A stretch of DNA of 64,000 nucleotides from Saprospiraceae bacterium (GCA_016710265.1 JADJJL010000001.1:1178001-1242000), one strand, 5' to 3'. Positions 45,601-54,410 are shown, counted from the first letter of the stretch. Numbers and translations are program-made. The notes: generated by a model from the letters alone, not told the origin.

Positions 45601-46443
45601 CTAATCACAATCGTCTCCCTTAGTGGCAGAAATTGTAAGGTCTATTTTTTCACCCATTTGAATGAGCGCACCTGACTTAAACGCTGGGTATTGATCGACT
45701 ACGAAAGAAGAATCTGTATTGGCGATTTCACCATTCATGCTTATTTCGCCAAGTTTTAGTCCGGCTGCATCCAATAGGAATAAGGCTTCTGAATAATCTT
45801 TACACCTTAAATCTGGTATCTCGAGGGATCCACCGGTTAAACTTGAAACGATCATTTCCAGCGTATCGCCTTTTGAAATTTTGATACCGGAAGTTTGGAT
45901 GTTTTTATCAACGATGAGCTGGTCTCTGTAATAAATTTTAAGGATATGACCTGGTGGTCCAGGATCATATTCAGCAGAACGCAACTTAGATTTTAAACCA
46001 AAAAGATTAAACAATTCAGTTCTTTTGTGTTCAAATTTTTTTCCATAGCTACTGAACAAAACGTCGGATTCAATGATATCTGCATTAAATCTTGAGACAG
46101 TCACATAGATTTTGCGACCTCTTTTCACATAAGAATTTGCTGGTGGCACCTGTGAAGTCACCATGCCTCCTGGACGCCCTGGCATATGTACAGAATCAGT
46201 TATAACCAATTCAAAGCCATGTGCATACACCAATTGCTCTACTTTCTTAACAGGAAGGTTGGTGTAATTGGATAATTTAAGTTTTTGGCCGTGGTTGGTG
46301 TATATTTTTAGGGCAAGACTTATTACCAGCCACAAGACTAAAATAAACAATAGCAGCCTAAGAAGGGTGTACCTAAATAGCCTGCTTTTAAAAAAAGCAA
46401 AAATATCTACTATTTGAAAAGATTCTTTTAACTTTTGACTCAT
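45601..46443 (-). CDS. PASTA-domain membrane protein
   Basis: 280 residues: one membrane helix (about 25-45, LLRLLLFILVLWLVISLAL) and three PASTA domains in the periplasm (about 55-118, a divergent one at 135-195, and 200-275). Typical PASTA motifs are VTSQVPPANSYVKRG and VVDQYPAFKSGALIQMGEKIDLTIS. In Firmicutes kinases PASTA binds peptidoglycan or lipid II; here there is no kinase domain. The start is preceded by an AAGG, inside sequence complementary to the upstream hairpin. It is followed by the rhodanese gene (63 bp). Confidence 0.85.
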   Translation of the reverse strand: MSQKLKESFQIVDIFAFFKSRLFRYTLLRLLLFILVLWLVISLALKIYTNHGQKLKLSNYTNLPVKKVEQLVYAHGFELVITDSVHMPGRPGGMVTSQVPPANSYVKRGRKIYVTVSRFNADIIESDVLFSSYGKKFEHKRTELFNLFGLKSKLRSAEYDPGPPGHILKIYYRDQLIVDKNIQTSGIKISKGDTLEMIVSSLTGGSLEIPDLRCKDYSEALFLLDAAGLKLGEISMNGEIANTDSSFVVDQYPAFKSGALIQMGEKIDLTISATKGDDCD

Positions 46444-46492
46444 CCTTGGATCGGTCTGACTTGTAAGAAGCCCTAAAGCTAATTTTTTTTTA

Positions 46493-46526
46493 TGAAAACA
46501 AACGTCTAATCCAAGGATCAGACGAC
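46493..46526 (-). terminator. Terminator-like hairpin after the THX gene
   Basis: Minus-strand arms at 46524-46503 form a nine-pair stem with a CTTG tetraloop, one pair being G-U, followed by TTTGTTTTC. It lies about 80 bp after the THX stop codon and 60 bp before the PASTA start. Its inner sequence is complementary to the PASTA start region (see findings). Confidence 0.65.
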
Positions 46527-46601
46527 TACTTTAGTTAAATATCATTATACTTTAATGTATTAACTTTATAATATCAGAACATTGTAAAAATGTTGAAGAT
46601 A

Positions 46602-46709
46602 TTAAGCTTTCTTAGTAGAACCTGAAGTTTTTACTTTTTTTGGTCGTGAATTACCATAAGATGCTCTAGTTCTTTTACCTTTTGCGGTTCTTTTATCGCC
46701 TCTGCCCAT
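46602..46709 (-). CDS. 30S ribosomal protein THX
   Basis: A very short gene (35 residues), not found by length-limited prediction. Translation: starts MGRGDKRTAKGKRTRASYG, followed by NSRPKKVKTSGSTKKA. This matches the THX family of small basic ribosomal proteins (GRGDK..T.KGK...SYGNSRPKK), which in Thermus stabilises the 30S head. The basic composition and a -7 box TACCTTTG at 46732-46739 (22 bases upstream) support it. Confidence 0.88.
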   Translation of the reverse strand: MGRGDKRTAKGKRTRASYGNSRPKKVKTSGSTKKA

Positions 46710-46731
46710 GATTTTTAGTTGAATTTAAGCA

Positions 46732-46739
46732 CAAAGGTA
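46732..46739 (-). promoter_or_regulatory. -7 box of THX
   Basis: Minus-strand TACCTTTG matches TAnnTTTG and ends 22 bases before the THX ATG. It sits 41 bp from the opposite-strand box of yceD. No good -33 element is visible. Confidence 0.55.
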
Positions 46740-46759
46740 GCATTTTAATATAAAAAATC

Positions 46760-46788
46760 TTGAATTGTTATAATAATTCTTACCTTTG
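46760..46788 (+). promoter_or_regulatory. Promoter of the YceD/L32 operon
   Basis: TTG (46760-46762), 18 bases, then TACCTTTG (46781-46788), a full match to the Bacteroidota -33/-7 promoter. The ATG at 46817 is 28 bases later. The frame of the longer open reading frame from 46760 would start inside this promoter, which supports the ATG. Confidence 0.7.
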
Positions 46789-46816
46789 CGATCCAAAATT
46801 TGGAAACGTTCATTTT

Positions 46817-47332
46817 ATGTCTTTTCTAAAGCAGTTTGTCATCCCGTTTAAAGGGCTTCTGGATGGTCATCATGAATATGAATTTCATTTGGACGCTCAA
46901 TTTTTTAAAGAATTTGAGGCTAGTCCGATTCATGAATCTGATTTGACCGCGAATGTTAAATTGAACAAGCATCTTGATTTGATGACTGTTCAACTTAAAC
47001 TGGAAGGTTGGGTAAGAGAAACCTGTGACCGATGTTTGGCAGAAATTAATTTGCCTTTAACACGGACCTATGACCTGGTATTCAAAAGAGAGGAAGGAGA
47101 ATCAGAAGATCCTGATTTAATTCTATTATCTCCGGATGCCCATGAGTTTTCATTGGCAGATATTCTGTACGAATATGCTTGTTTGTCGGTCCCTTTGAGC
47201 AAAATATACAATTGCGAGAAGTCGAAACCTAAACCTTGCAATGAAGATGTAATAAAACACATCACCAAAGAAATAGACATTATTGAATCTAACCCAGTTT
47301 GGGATGTTTTAAAAAATATTAAAAACAATTAA
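46817..47332 (+). CDS. YceD/DUF177 family protein
   Basis: 171 residues, the DUF177/YceD family that precedes L32 in most bacteria. It contains two Cys of the WVRETCDRCL motif (near 74-79) and the acidic region EGESEDPD. YceD has been linked to 23S rRNA handling in some species (known; not read from this sequence). The ATG at 46817 is supported by the promoter. rpmF follows by 12 bp. Confidence 0.85.
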   Translation: MSFLKQFVIPFKGLLDGHHEYEFHLDAQFFKEFEASPIHESDLTANVKLNKHLDLMTVQLKLEGWVRETCDRCLAEINLPLTRTYDLVFKREEGESEDPDLILLSPDAHEFSLADILYEYACLSVPLSKIYNCEKSKPKPCNEDVIKHITKEIDIIESNPVWDVLKNIKNN

Positions 47333-47344
47333 AAACTAAGCCGT

Positions 47345-47548
47345 ATGCCAAATCCGAAGTGGCGACATTCGAAGACGCGTAAAAGAAAAAGGAGAACCCA
47401 TTATAAAGCGGAAACTCCTCAATTGGCAGTTTGTAAAACAACTGGGGCAACACATATTTTGCACCACGCACATTGGCATGAAGGCAACTTGATCTATAAA
47501 GGTCACGTGCTCATTAAAGGTGCTGAAGAAGCGGCAGCCGAAGCATAA
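47345..47548 (+). CDS. rpmF: 50S ribosomal protein L32
   Basis: 67 residues with the L32 pattern MPNPKWRHSKTRKRKRRTH and GNLIYKGHVLI. The family's C-terminal Cys pair is absent here, with a single Cys (VCKTTG) in the middle. It lies 12 bp downstream of yceD in the usual yceD-rpmF arrangement. An extended hairpin region and a terminator follow. Confidence 0.96.
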   Translation: MPNPKWRHSKTRKRKRRTHYKAETPQLAVCKTTGATHILHHAHWHEGNLIYKGHVLIKGAEEAAAEA

Positions 47549-47569
47549 GTTGTTCTTGCCTAACGACAA

Positions 47570-47591
47570 TGAGGTTTATGAATAAACCTCA
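47570..47591. repeat. Inverted repeat after rpmF
   Basis: Perfect 9-bp arms TGAGGTTTA (47570-47578) and TAAACCTCA (47583-47591) around TGAA. No T tract follows, so it is not itself a classical terminator; the real terminator follows 22 bp later. Confidence 0.55.
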
Positions 47592-47612
47592 AGAAAGGCC
47601 TATTGAAAATAT

Positions 47613-47641
47613 GAAAGCTCCGTCTGTCGGGGCTTTTTTTA
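47613..47641 (+). terminator. Terminator of the yceD-rpmF operon
   Basis: Arms AAGCTCCG (47615-47622) and CGGGGCTT (47628-47635) with TCTGT between and a run of T. One pair is a T-G (U-G) pair. Confidence 0.8.
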
Positions 47642-47667
47642 TATCTTGATAAAATAAATCAAAATGT

Positions 47668-48048
47668 ATGAGGAAAGTAATTTTCACTCCAAATGCGCCA
47701 AAACCCATTGGTCCTTATAGTCAGGCAATTTTAATAGGACATACTCTTTATGTATCCGGTCAAATTGCATTGGATCCAAATAGTAATGAGTTGGTTACTG
47801 GAACCATTGAAACTGAAACCCATAGAGTGATGGATAATATTGGAGCCATCTTAAAAGCTGCCGGTATGGATTTTTCAAATGTTGCAAAGTGTAGTGTTTT
47901 TGTAAAAGATATTCTCCAATTTAGTAGAATCAATGCAGTTTATGCGACCTATTTTTCAACCGAAGGAGCACCGGCCAGAGAACTTGTGGAAGTGGTTGCA
48001 TTACCCAGAGGTGTCAATGTAGAAATTTCTTGCATAGCCTATAAATAA
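47668..48048 (+). CDS. RidA-family enamine/imine deaminase
   Basis: Removes reactive enamine/imine intermediates of amino acid metabolism. The 126-residue protein has the family motifs PIGPYSQA, LYVSGQIALDP, the conserved R of ARELVEV and the C-terminal VNVEISCIAY. Homotrimer is known for the family. It stands 20 bp before trpS on the same strand. Confidence 0.93.
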   Translation: MRKVIFTPNAPKPIGPYSQAILIGHTLYVSGQIALDPNSNELVTGTIETETHRVMDNIGAILKAAGMDFSNVAKCSVFVKDILQFSRINAVYATYFSTEGAPARELVEVVALPRGVNVEISCIAYK

Positions 48049-48068
48049 ATCAATTTCAATTTTATCCC

Positions 48069-49064
48069 TTGAGCAAAAAAATCATTTTATCCGGCATTCA
48101 ACCCACGGGTCATCTTCATTTAGGGAGGTACTTGGGAGCCATTCAAAACTGGGTTAAACTTCAAGAAGATTACGAATGCGTGTATAGTATTGTCAACTAC
48201 CATGCTATGACAATGCCCTATAATCCTGCTAAACTAAGAGAAAATGTGTGGGATCTCTGTTATAATTTATTGGCCTGTGGTATAAAACCGGAAAATCTCT
48301 CCATACAATCTTTAATACCTGAACATACCGAATTGGGTTGGATTTTAGGCTGTATGTGCAGTTATGGTGAATTGAGCAGAATGGTCCAGTTTAAAGATAA
48401 ATCAGAGCAAGTCAAAGTAAATGACAAGGACATGTTTATTTCCTCAGGTTTATTTACTTACCCTGTTTTACAAGCAGCTGACATACTTCTCTACAAAGCT
48501 GATTTTGTTCCTGTTGGAAAAGACCAAGATCAACATTTAGAGTTAACTCGCAATATTGCCACCCGTTTTAATAAGGTGGTAGGAAAGGAATACTTTGTTT
48601 TACCTGAAACCATTTATACTAATCTCCCAAAGGTGATGTCTACCGCAGATCCATCTAAGAAAATGAGCGCAAGCGCAGGAGATAAACACAATCTAAATTT
48701 ATTCGCTCCGGAAGATCAGATTAGAAAACAAATTAAATCAGCAGTCACTGACTCAGGAGATCGAACAGATAAAATGGCACCGGGCGTTGAGAATTTATTT
48801 GCTATTTTGGCTGCATGTGGTGATTTAAAAATTCATGAAGAATTACTTTTATCTTATCACCAACAAACTATGCAATATAGCGCCTTAAAAGATGCCGTTG
48901 CAGATGCGGTCATTGAATTGATTAAGCCCATTCAACTTGAAAAAGAACGTATTGTTCAAGATAAAAAGGCTATTAAGGAACAAATAAAACAATCATCGGC
49001 TTCGATTCGCCTACGTGCGCAACAAACTTTGCAAGAAGTTAAAGAATTGTGTGGTTTAATTTAA
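48069..49064 (+). CDS. trpS: Tryptophan--tRNA ligase
   Basis: Charges tRNA-Trp. Class I motifs: HLGRYLG (HIGH type, near 16) and KKMSAS (KMSKS type, near 198). Length 331 and the family string GIQPTGHLHLG are typical. The start codon is TTG (48069), with no better upstream ATG in frame. It is 20 bp after the RidA gene. Confidence 0.97.
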   Translation: MSKKIILSGIQPTGHLHLGRYLGAIQNWVKLQEDYECVYSIVNYHAMTMPYNPAKLRENVWDLCYNLLACGIKPENLSIQSLIPEHTELGWILGCMCSYGELSRMVQFKDKSEQVKVNDKDMFISSGLFTYPVLQAADILLYKADFVPVGKDQDQHLELTRNIATRFNKVVGKEYFVLPETIYTNLPKVMSTADPSKKMSASAGDKHNLNLFAPEDQIRKQIKSAVTDSGDRTDKMAPGVENLFAILAACGDLKIHEELLLSYHQQTMQYSALKDAVADAVIELIKPIQLEKERIVQDKKAIKEQIKQSSASIRLRAQQTLQEVKELCGLI

Positions 49065-49136
49065 ATGTTAATAGTACTTTTTTGTGATGGTGAATTTTAA
49101 ATATTTAAAATATCAGGACCACTAAATTTTTAAAAA

Positions 49137-49744
49137 ATGACCTTGTTTTGTATTGGAAGAAATTATGCGGACCACGCCAAGGAATTAAATAATCCTATAC
49201 CTCAAAATCCAATTGTTTTTTGCAAACCTGCAACAGCTATTTTAAGAGATAACAAACCTTTTTTTATTCCTGACTTTAGTCAGAACATTCATTACGAAGT
49301 TGAACTTTTATTGCGAATTAGTAAAAGCGGAAAAAAATTTCGGAATCCAAAGCCATGGAGTTTGTAAGTCATATTGGTTTGGGCATTGATTTTACAGCGC
49401 GAGACCTACAAGATCAATGCAAAGCCAAAGGACATCCTTGGGAAATTTCAAAATCGTTTGATCATTCTGCAGTTATAGGTGATTGGATGGAAATATCGAA
49501 ATTGGGCAAGGATCCTGTTAATTTTAGTCTATTAAAAAATAAAGAAACCGTACAAAATGGCAATTCAATGGATATGATTTTTAATTTTAATCAATTGATT
49601 TGCCACATCAGTCAGTATTTTACTCTCATGCAAGGAGACATCATTTTTACAGGAACACCTGCAGGAGTTGGACCTGTAAAATCAGGTGATCTATTGGAAG
49701 GATTTATTGGGGCACAGAGAATGTTTTGGACCGAAATTAAGTAA
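49137..49744 (+). pseudogene. Fumarylacetoacetate hydrolase family protein, split by a -1 frameshift
   Basis: Two adjacent frames match consecutive parts of one FAH-family protein of about 200 residues (YcgM/FahD type, oxaloacetate decarboxylase or acylpyruvase activity in relatives). The first (49137-49367) begins MTLFCIGRNYADHAKELNN and holds HYEVELL; the second gives IGLGIDFTARDLQDQCKAKG and GDIIFTGTPAGVGP. The join is at the A7 run 49331-49337: read with eight A bases, or with a -1 slip, the frame continues SGKKISESKAMEFVSHIG. The zero-frame heptamer A AAA AAA is a known slippery type. Sequencing error, mutation or programmed shift are all open. Confidence 0.7.
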
Positions 49745-49797
49745 GTCGACCTCCTAAAAAATTCTTGTTCGCTTTTTATCTCAAGTAGATTTTAAGC

Positions 49798-50178
49798 TTA
49801 TTGTGGATCAATTTTAATTTCTTGAATACCTGCGGCGGAACCACTGTCAGAATAAATCATCACCCTAAATGTTTTACCATTGGTACTTGAGTACTGGGCA
49901 ATTTGATATTGAGATTCGTTGGTTCTTGATGCACCCTTGTGAAGAGCATTGACACTCTTAGGAGGGTTGGTTTCCATAAATACTTTTATTGCTTTGGTGG
50001 CATCCTCTCGATCTAAATAAGCTATTTTTCCATGATAACAGTATTCCACCTTTGCATTCAATAAATTTGAAAGACTGGAGGCATCAGATTTGGACAGTGC
50101 TTCAAACACCGGATGCTTTGCTTGGGAGTAAGCGAAAAAGGGGAGAATGGCCCAGAGAACAACGATTAGTTTATTCAT
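49798..50178 (-). CDS. DUF4783 exported protein
   Basis: 126 residues with a signal peptide (MNKLIVVLWAILPFFAYSQA) and the DUF4783 fold (YCYHGKIAYLDREDATKAI, then VNALHKGASRTNESQYQIAQ). The family resembles NTF2-like proteins; its role is unknown. The gene stands alone in the minus orientation between two plus-strand units. Confidence 0.78.
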   Translation of the reverse strand: MNKLIVVLWAILPFFAYSQAKHPVFEALSKSDASSLSNLLNAKVEYCYHGKIAYLDREDATKAIKVFMETNPPKSVNALHKGASRTNESQYQIAQYSSTNGKTFRVMIYSDSGSAAGIQEIKIDPQ

Positions 50179-50259
50179 TTTATAATAAATTTAAACTTAT
50201 AACATATAAAAGCTTCGAATCGTTCGTTTTTGAAGCGTATTTTCGCGTTTATCAAAACA

Positions 50260-50267
50260 TAAATTTG
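50260..50267 (+). promoter_or_regulatory. -7 box of the gpmI operon
   Basis: TAAATTTG matches TAnnTTTG; ATG follows after 34 bases at 50302. A TTTG at 50229-50232 is 27 bases away, longer than optimal. Confidence 0.45.
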
Positions 50268-50301
50268 CAACTTTAGGAATGAATTGGACGTTTGAAGGCT
50301 G

Positions 50302-51840
50302 ATGAAAAAATCTATGCTTGTGATCCTAGACGGATGGGGAATAGGTCAAAGACCTGAAGCTGATGCGATTTTACAAGCAAATACCCCGTTTTTCGATCAA
50401 TTAATGAAGGAATGTCCTCACTCCGAGCTCGTTACTTACGGGCCATCCGTTGGCTTACCAGTTGGACAATTTGGAAATTCTGAAGTGGGTCATATACATT
50501 TAGGAGCCGGAAGGGTAGTTTGGCAAGATTTAGGTAAAATATACCAGTCATTGGAAAATGACCAACTTGTAAATAATGCGGTCATCCAAGATCTTGTAAA
50601 GTATTGCTTAAGCCATCAAAAGCCACTTCATTTAATAGGATTGTTATCTGATGGGGGTGTACATAGTCATATTGACCATCTGCTTGGATTAATCAAAGTA
50701 TTGGAGAATTTAGGATTGGAAAATATCTTCATCCATGCCATTTTGGATGGAAGAGATACAGATCCAAGAGCAGGAGTTCATTATGTTCAAAAACTTGAAG
50801 ATTTTTTAAGAGATCATAAAAGCAAATTGGCAAGTTTGATTGGCCGCTATTATGCCATGGACAGAGATAAACGATGGGAACGAACTTCTCTCGCTTATCA
50901 ATTGTATACCAAAGGGGAGGGTACAATTACAGAAGACTTTATAAGTAGTCTACATCAAAGTTATGAAATTGGAATCACGGATGAATTTTTTAAGCCGGTC
51001 ATTTTAAAGGAAATACATGAAAAAGGACAAATTATTAATCCACATGATGCAGTTTTGTGCTTCAATTTTAGGACGGACAGACTTAGACAACTAACCACCG
51101 TATTGACTCAACAGGAAATGTTAGAATTTAGGATGTCACCACTGCCGCTCTATTTTATTACAATGACGAAGTACGATGATTCTTTTCAAAACATCAAAGT
51201 TGTTTTTGAAAAAGAGAATATTAAAGAAACGCTTGGTGAAATGATATCAAGGTTTGGATGCACTCAATTGAGAATTGCGGAAACCGAAAAATATCCACAC
51301 GTTAGTTTTTTCTTTAGTGGAGGTAAGGAGACTACTTTTTCAGGTGAACGAAGAGTATTGATTCCGTCGCCAAAAGTTGCTACCTATGATCTAAAACCAG
51401 CCATGTCTGCTATAGAATTAACCGATGCGTTGGCTCATGAAATCAATCACTGGTCGCCGGATTTTATTTGTATCAATTATGCCAATGCTGATATGGTAGG
51501 TCACACAGGAGTTTTTGATGCTGTGGTTCGTGCGGTTGAAGCGGTTGATTTATGTTTACAAAAAATTGTTCCTTTGGCCAAATCCAAGGAATATCAAATC
51601 ATCATTTTAGCAGATCATGGCAATGCAGAATTAATGATCAATCCAGATGGAAGTCCACACACAGCACACACTATGAATCCTGTACCTTGTATTCTAATCT
51701 CAGATGATAAAACATTGGGCATTCAAAATGGTGATTTGTGTGACATTGCACCTACCTTGCTTGATTTAATGAATTTACCCGTTCCAGCTGTGATGACAGG
51801 ACATACCTTAATTACAAAGACTTCTTCAAAAAATGAATAA
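50302..51840 (+). CDS. gpmI: 2,3-bisphosphoglycerate-independent phosphoglycerate mutase
   Basis: Glycolytic interconversion of 3- and 2-phosphoglycerate, manganese-dependent. All signatures are present: VILDGWG, nucleophile Ser60 in GNSEVGH, LSDGGVHSH, DGRDTDP, ADHGNAE and SPHTAH. The length of 512 residues is standard. The last bases overlap the next start by 8 bp. It opens an operon with an Ig-like lipoprotein and lptB. Confidence 0.97.
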   Translation: MKKSMLVILDGWGIGQRPEADAILQANTPFFDQLMKECPHSELVTYGPSVGLPVGQFGNSEVGHIHLGAGRVVWQDLGKIYQSLENDQLVNNAVIQDLVKYCLSHQKPLHLIGLLSDGGVHSHIDHLLGLIKVLENLGLENIFIHAILDGRDTDPRAGVHYVQKLEDFLRDHKSKLASLIGRYYAMDRDKRWERTSLAYQLYTKGEGTITEDFISSLHQSYEIGITDEFFKPVILKEIHEKGQIINPHDAVLCFNFRTDRLRQLTTVLTQQEMLEFRMSPLPLYFITMTKYDDSFQNIKVVFEKENIKETLGEMISRFGCTQLRIAETEKYPHVSFFFSGGKETTFSGERRVLIPSPKVATYDLKPAMSAIELTDALAHEINHWSPDFICINYANADMVGHTGVFDAVVRAVEAVDLCLQKIVPLAKSKEYQIIILADHGNAELMINPDGSPHTAHTMNPVPCILISDDKTLGIQNGDLCDIAPTLLDLMNLPVPAVMTGHTLITKTSSKNE

Positions 51841-53437
51841 GGAAGTTTTGCAACTGATAGAATTTAATTCAAGAATTGGTTTATGGAAATTTTTACCAAT
51901 CATTGTTTTTTTATGTAGTTGCGCAAGACAAGAGTCCCTTGAGGGAGGGCCAAAAGACATTGAACCACCGATGATCATATGGAGTAAGTCAAGTTCCAAT
52001 TTGCAGACTCAGTCAAGACCACAAGAAATAAAACTTACTTTTAATGAGTGGATAAGTTTAAACAATATTCAGAATCAATTTTTGGTGTCACCAACCTTAA
52101 AATATCCACCCGAATTTAAATTAAAAGGAAAAACACTCACGGTTCGTTTTGATGAAAAAGAAATTTTTAAAGATTCTACGACCTATTTATTTTCTCTAGG
52201 AGAATCCATACAAGACATTACTGAACGTAACATTGCAAAAAATTTGCAATTTGTTTTTTCAACTGGAGATTATATAGATTCAATGTGGATTGAAGGATAT
52301 GTTATAAACGCGGAAGACCTATTGGTCGTTAAAGATGCTGTAGTTAGTATGTATCTTCAACAAACGGATACTATGTTTACAAAAACAAAGCCGGACCTTT
52401 ATGTAAAGACAGATGAAAAAGGATATTTCAAAATTTCATATCTAAAACCAAGCAAATATTATTTATTTGCCTTGAAAGATAATAATCAGAATAATTTTTA
52501 CGATTTGTCTTCCGAAAGTTTTGCATTTTTTGATTCAAGTATTGATTTAAAAACGGATACCCTTCGAAGTTATAAATTACTTTTGTCTTCACCCATACCG
52601 GATATAAAAATTTCTCAAACCAATTCTCGACCTGGCTTTCTTAAGATGAAGTTTACCGGTAAATTATCAAATTACATTTGGTCCGCTCCAGGGGCCATCA
52701 AGACCAGTTCACTTTATCAGGGCGATAGTCTGACCATCTGGTATCAATCCAAGGATTCTGTTTATGGTGTGCTTCAATATCAACAAAAGATTGATAGCTT
52801 TATACTTTCTCCGTGGACTGGAGAGGATCAAAAAACTGATACCATTGAATTGCGGGCTATGAAGTATGTTTTAAGACCAAATGAAGAATTGGTATTGGAA
52901 TCTACGCATCCCATTCTAGAATGGGATCTCACAAAATTATCTGTATTGCCTGAGTTACCATACCAAATTAATTTAGACAGTTTAAAACCAACTTCTATTT
53001 TGATTAATTTTAATCCAAATACGGAGGAGAAAATATCCGTGCTATGGAGTTCTGGTTTTGTTAAATATTGGAATGGGGCCATTAGTAATGCTGATAGCAT
53101 TGGGATTAGTATTGTTTTAAAAGAAAGCCTTTCAGGATTGAAAGTAAAAGTTGAACATTTAAAGGAAGGAGAAAATTATATTTTTAGATTGTTGAAAAAT
53201 AAAAACATCATTAAAGAAGTATTTATTAAATCAGCTGGTCAAAATTTTGATTTGGAATTTAAAAATCTGGATCCCGGAAAGTATCAATTTTCTGTGATAG
53301 AAGATCGTAATGGAAACCAACAGTGGGATCCGGGTTCGTATCTTCATAAAACGCAACCAGAATCTATTCTTATCTTTGAAGTAGAAGAATTGAGACCAGA
53401 TTGGGATGTTGAGCAAAAAATAAATTTAGAAAAATGA
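51833..53437 (+). CDS. Ig-like (SbsA-type) domain lipoprotein
   Basis: 534 residues. An N-terminal hydrophobic segment with Cys (FLCSCARQES) suggests a lipoprotein signal. Residues 38-145 form a Big_5/SbsA Ig-like domain (QEIKLTFNEWISL, VSPTLKYPPEFKLKGKTLTVRF, TTYLFSLG), with a carboxypeptidase-regulatory-like beta-sandwich after it (GYFKISYLKPSKYYLFALKDNNQNNFYD) and a final one (DPGKYQFSVIEDRNGNQQWDPG). Such proteins precede lptB in many Bacteroidota. It overlaps gpmI by 8 bp and lptB by 4 bp (ATGA). Function unknown. Confidence 0.8.
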   Translation: MNKEVLQLIEFNSRIGLWKFLPIIVFLCSCARQESLEGGPKDIEPPMIIWSKSSSNLQTQSRPQEIKLTFNEWISLNNIQNQFLVSPTLKYPPEFKLKGKTLTVRFDEKEIFKDSTTYLFSLGESIQDITERNIAKNLQFVFSTGDYIDSMWIEGYVINAEDLLVVKDAVVSMYLQQTDTMFTKTKPDLYVKTDEKGYFKISYLKPSKYYLFALKDNNQNNFYDLSSESFAFFDSSIDLKTDTLRSYKLLLSSPIPDIKISQTNSRPGFLKMKFTGKLSNYIWSAPGAIKTSSLYQGDSLTIWYQSKDSVYGVLQYQQKIDSFILSPWTGEDQKTDTIELRAMKYVLRPNEELVLESTHPILEWDLTKLSVLPELPYQINLDSLKPTSILINFNPNTEEKISVLWSSGFVKYWNGAISNADSIGISIVLKESLSGLKVKVEHLKEGENYIFRLLKNKNIIKEVFIKSAGQNFDLEFKNLDPGKYQFSVIEDRNGNQQWDPGSYLHKTQPESILIFEVEELRPDWDVEQKINLEK

Positions 53438-54171
53438 AACTACGCACGACAGAATTGATAAAAAATTATGGTGCACGTACCGTTGTGAATGGAGTTTCGA
53501 TAGATGTGTCACAAGGTGAAATAGTTGGTCTTCTGGGTCCAAATGGTGCTGGAAAGACGACTACATTTTATATGATTGTGGGATTCATTACACCGAATGA
53601 AGGTAAAGTGTATTTAAATGATGAAGAAATTACGCAGGATGCCATGTATATGCGTGCTCGTAAGGGTTTGGGTTATTTACCTCAAGAACCTTCTGTGTTT
53701 AGAAAATTGACCGTTGAGGACAATATCAAGGCCATTTTGGAAATGAGAGGATTAAGCAAACAGGAACAAAAAGATCAATTGGAAAATTTAATCGATGAAT
53801 TTGCATTACACAAAGTTAGGAAGAATTCCGGCGATTCTCTTTCAGGAGGAGAGCGAAGGAGGACTGAAATTGCCAGAGCACTTGCTTCTAATCCTAAATT
53901 TATTTTATTGGATGAACCATTTGCAGGAATTGATCCAATCGCAGTGGAGGATATTCAATCGATCGTAGAAAAACTAAAAGACAAAAATATTGGAATTTTA
54001 ATCACGGACCACAATGTACAAGAAACCCTTTCTATTACTGATAGAGCATATTTAATATTTGAAGGAAAAATACTGATGAGTGGAACCGCTGAAGAGCTGG
54101 CCGCAGATGAAAAGGTGCGAAAAGTGTATTTGGGACAAAATTTTGAATTGAAAAAGAAAAAATCAGTTTAA
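53434..54171 (+). CDS. lptB: LPS export ABC transporter ATP-binding protein LptB
   Basis: ATPase of the LptBFG transporter that extracts lipopolysaccharide from the inner membrane. Walker A GPNGAGKTT (about 34-42), signature LSGGERRRTEIARAL, Walker B FILLDEPFAGIDP, and switch His in TDHNVQET. Length 245 fits. LptF/G are not in the window. The ATG overlaps the Ig-like gene by 4 bp, and two small lipoprotein genes follow (2 bp). Confidence 0.95.
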   Translation: MKLRTTELIKNYGARTVVNGVSIDVSQGEIVGLLGPNGAGKTTTFYMIVGFITPNEGKVYLNDEEITQDAMYMRARKGLGYLPQEPSVFRKLTVEDNIKAILEMRGLSKQEQKDQLENLIDEFALHKVRKNSGDSLSGGERRRTEIARALASNPKFILLDEPFAGIDPIAVEDIQSIVEKLKDKNIGILITDHNVQETLSITDRAYLIFEGKILMSGTAEELAADEKVRKVYLGQNFELKKKKSV

Positions 54172-54173
54172 AG

Positions 54174-54410
54174 ATGATTAAATGTTATGTAGCGATGGTT
54201 GTGTTCTTCCTGTCCAGTTGTGGTATTTCTACCAGCGATGTGGAAGTCATTTCATTTCGGATTGCGGATAGCACTTTTCAAGCCAATACTGCACACTATT
54301 TTAAAGAAGCTGATTCTCTATGTGGAGTATTGGAAGGAAATAAATTAAATTATTGGATTGATTCTTTGTTGGCCCAAAGGCGTGAAGAAGTAAATGCCTT
54401 AAGAAGATGA
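54174..54410 (+). CDS. Small lipoprotein of unknown function
   Basis: 78 residues, not assigned. A lipobox (L-S-S-C, Cys16) follows a short hydrophobic stretch. The mature part is small, acidic and helical. It lies 2 bp after lptB and overlaps the next small lipoprotein by 4 bp. Confidence 0.6.
   Translation: MIKCYVAMVVFFLSSCGISTSDVEVISFRIADSTFQANTAHYFKEADSLCGVLEGNKLNYWIDSLLAQRREEVNALRR

Noticed and set aside
47570..47591. Hairpin after rpmF as terminator
   Set aside because: It has no T tract; the hairpin at 47613-47641 with a T run is the better terminator.
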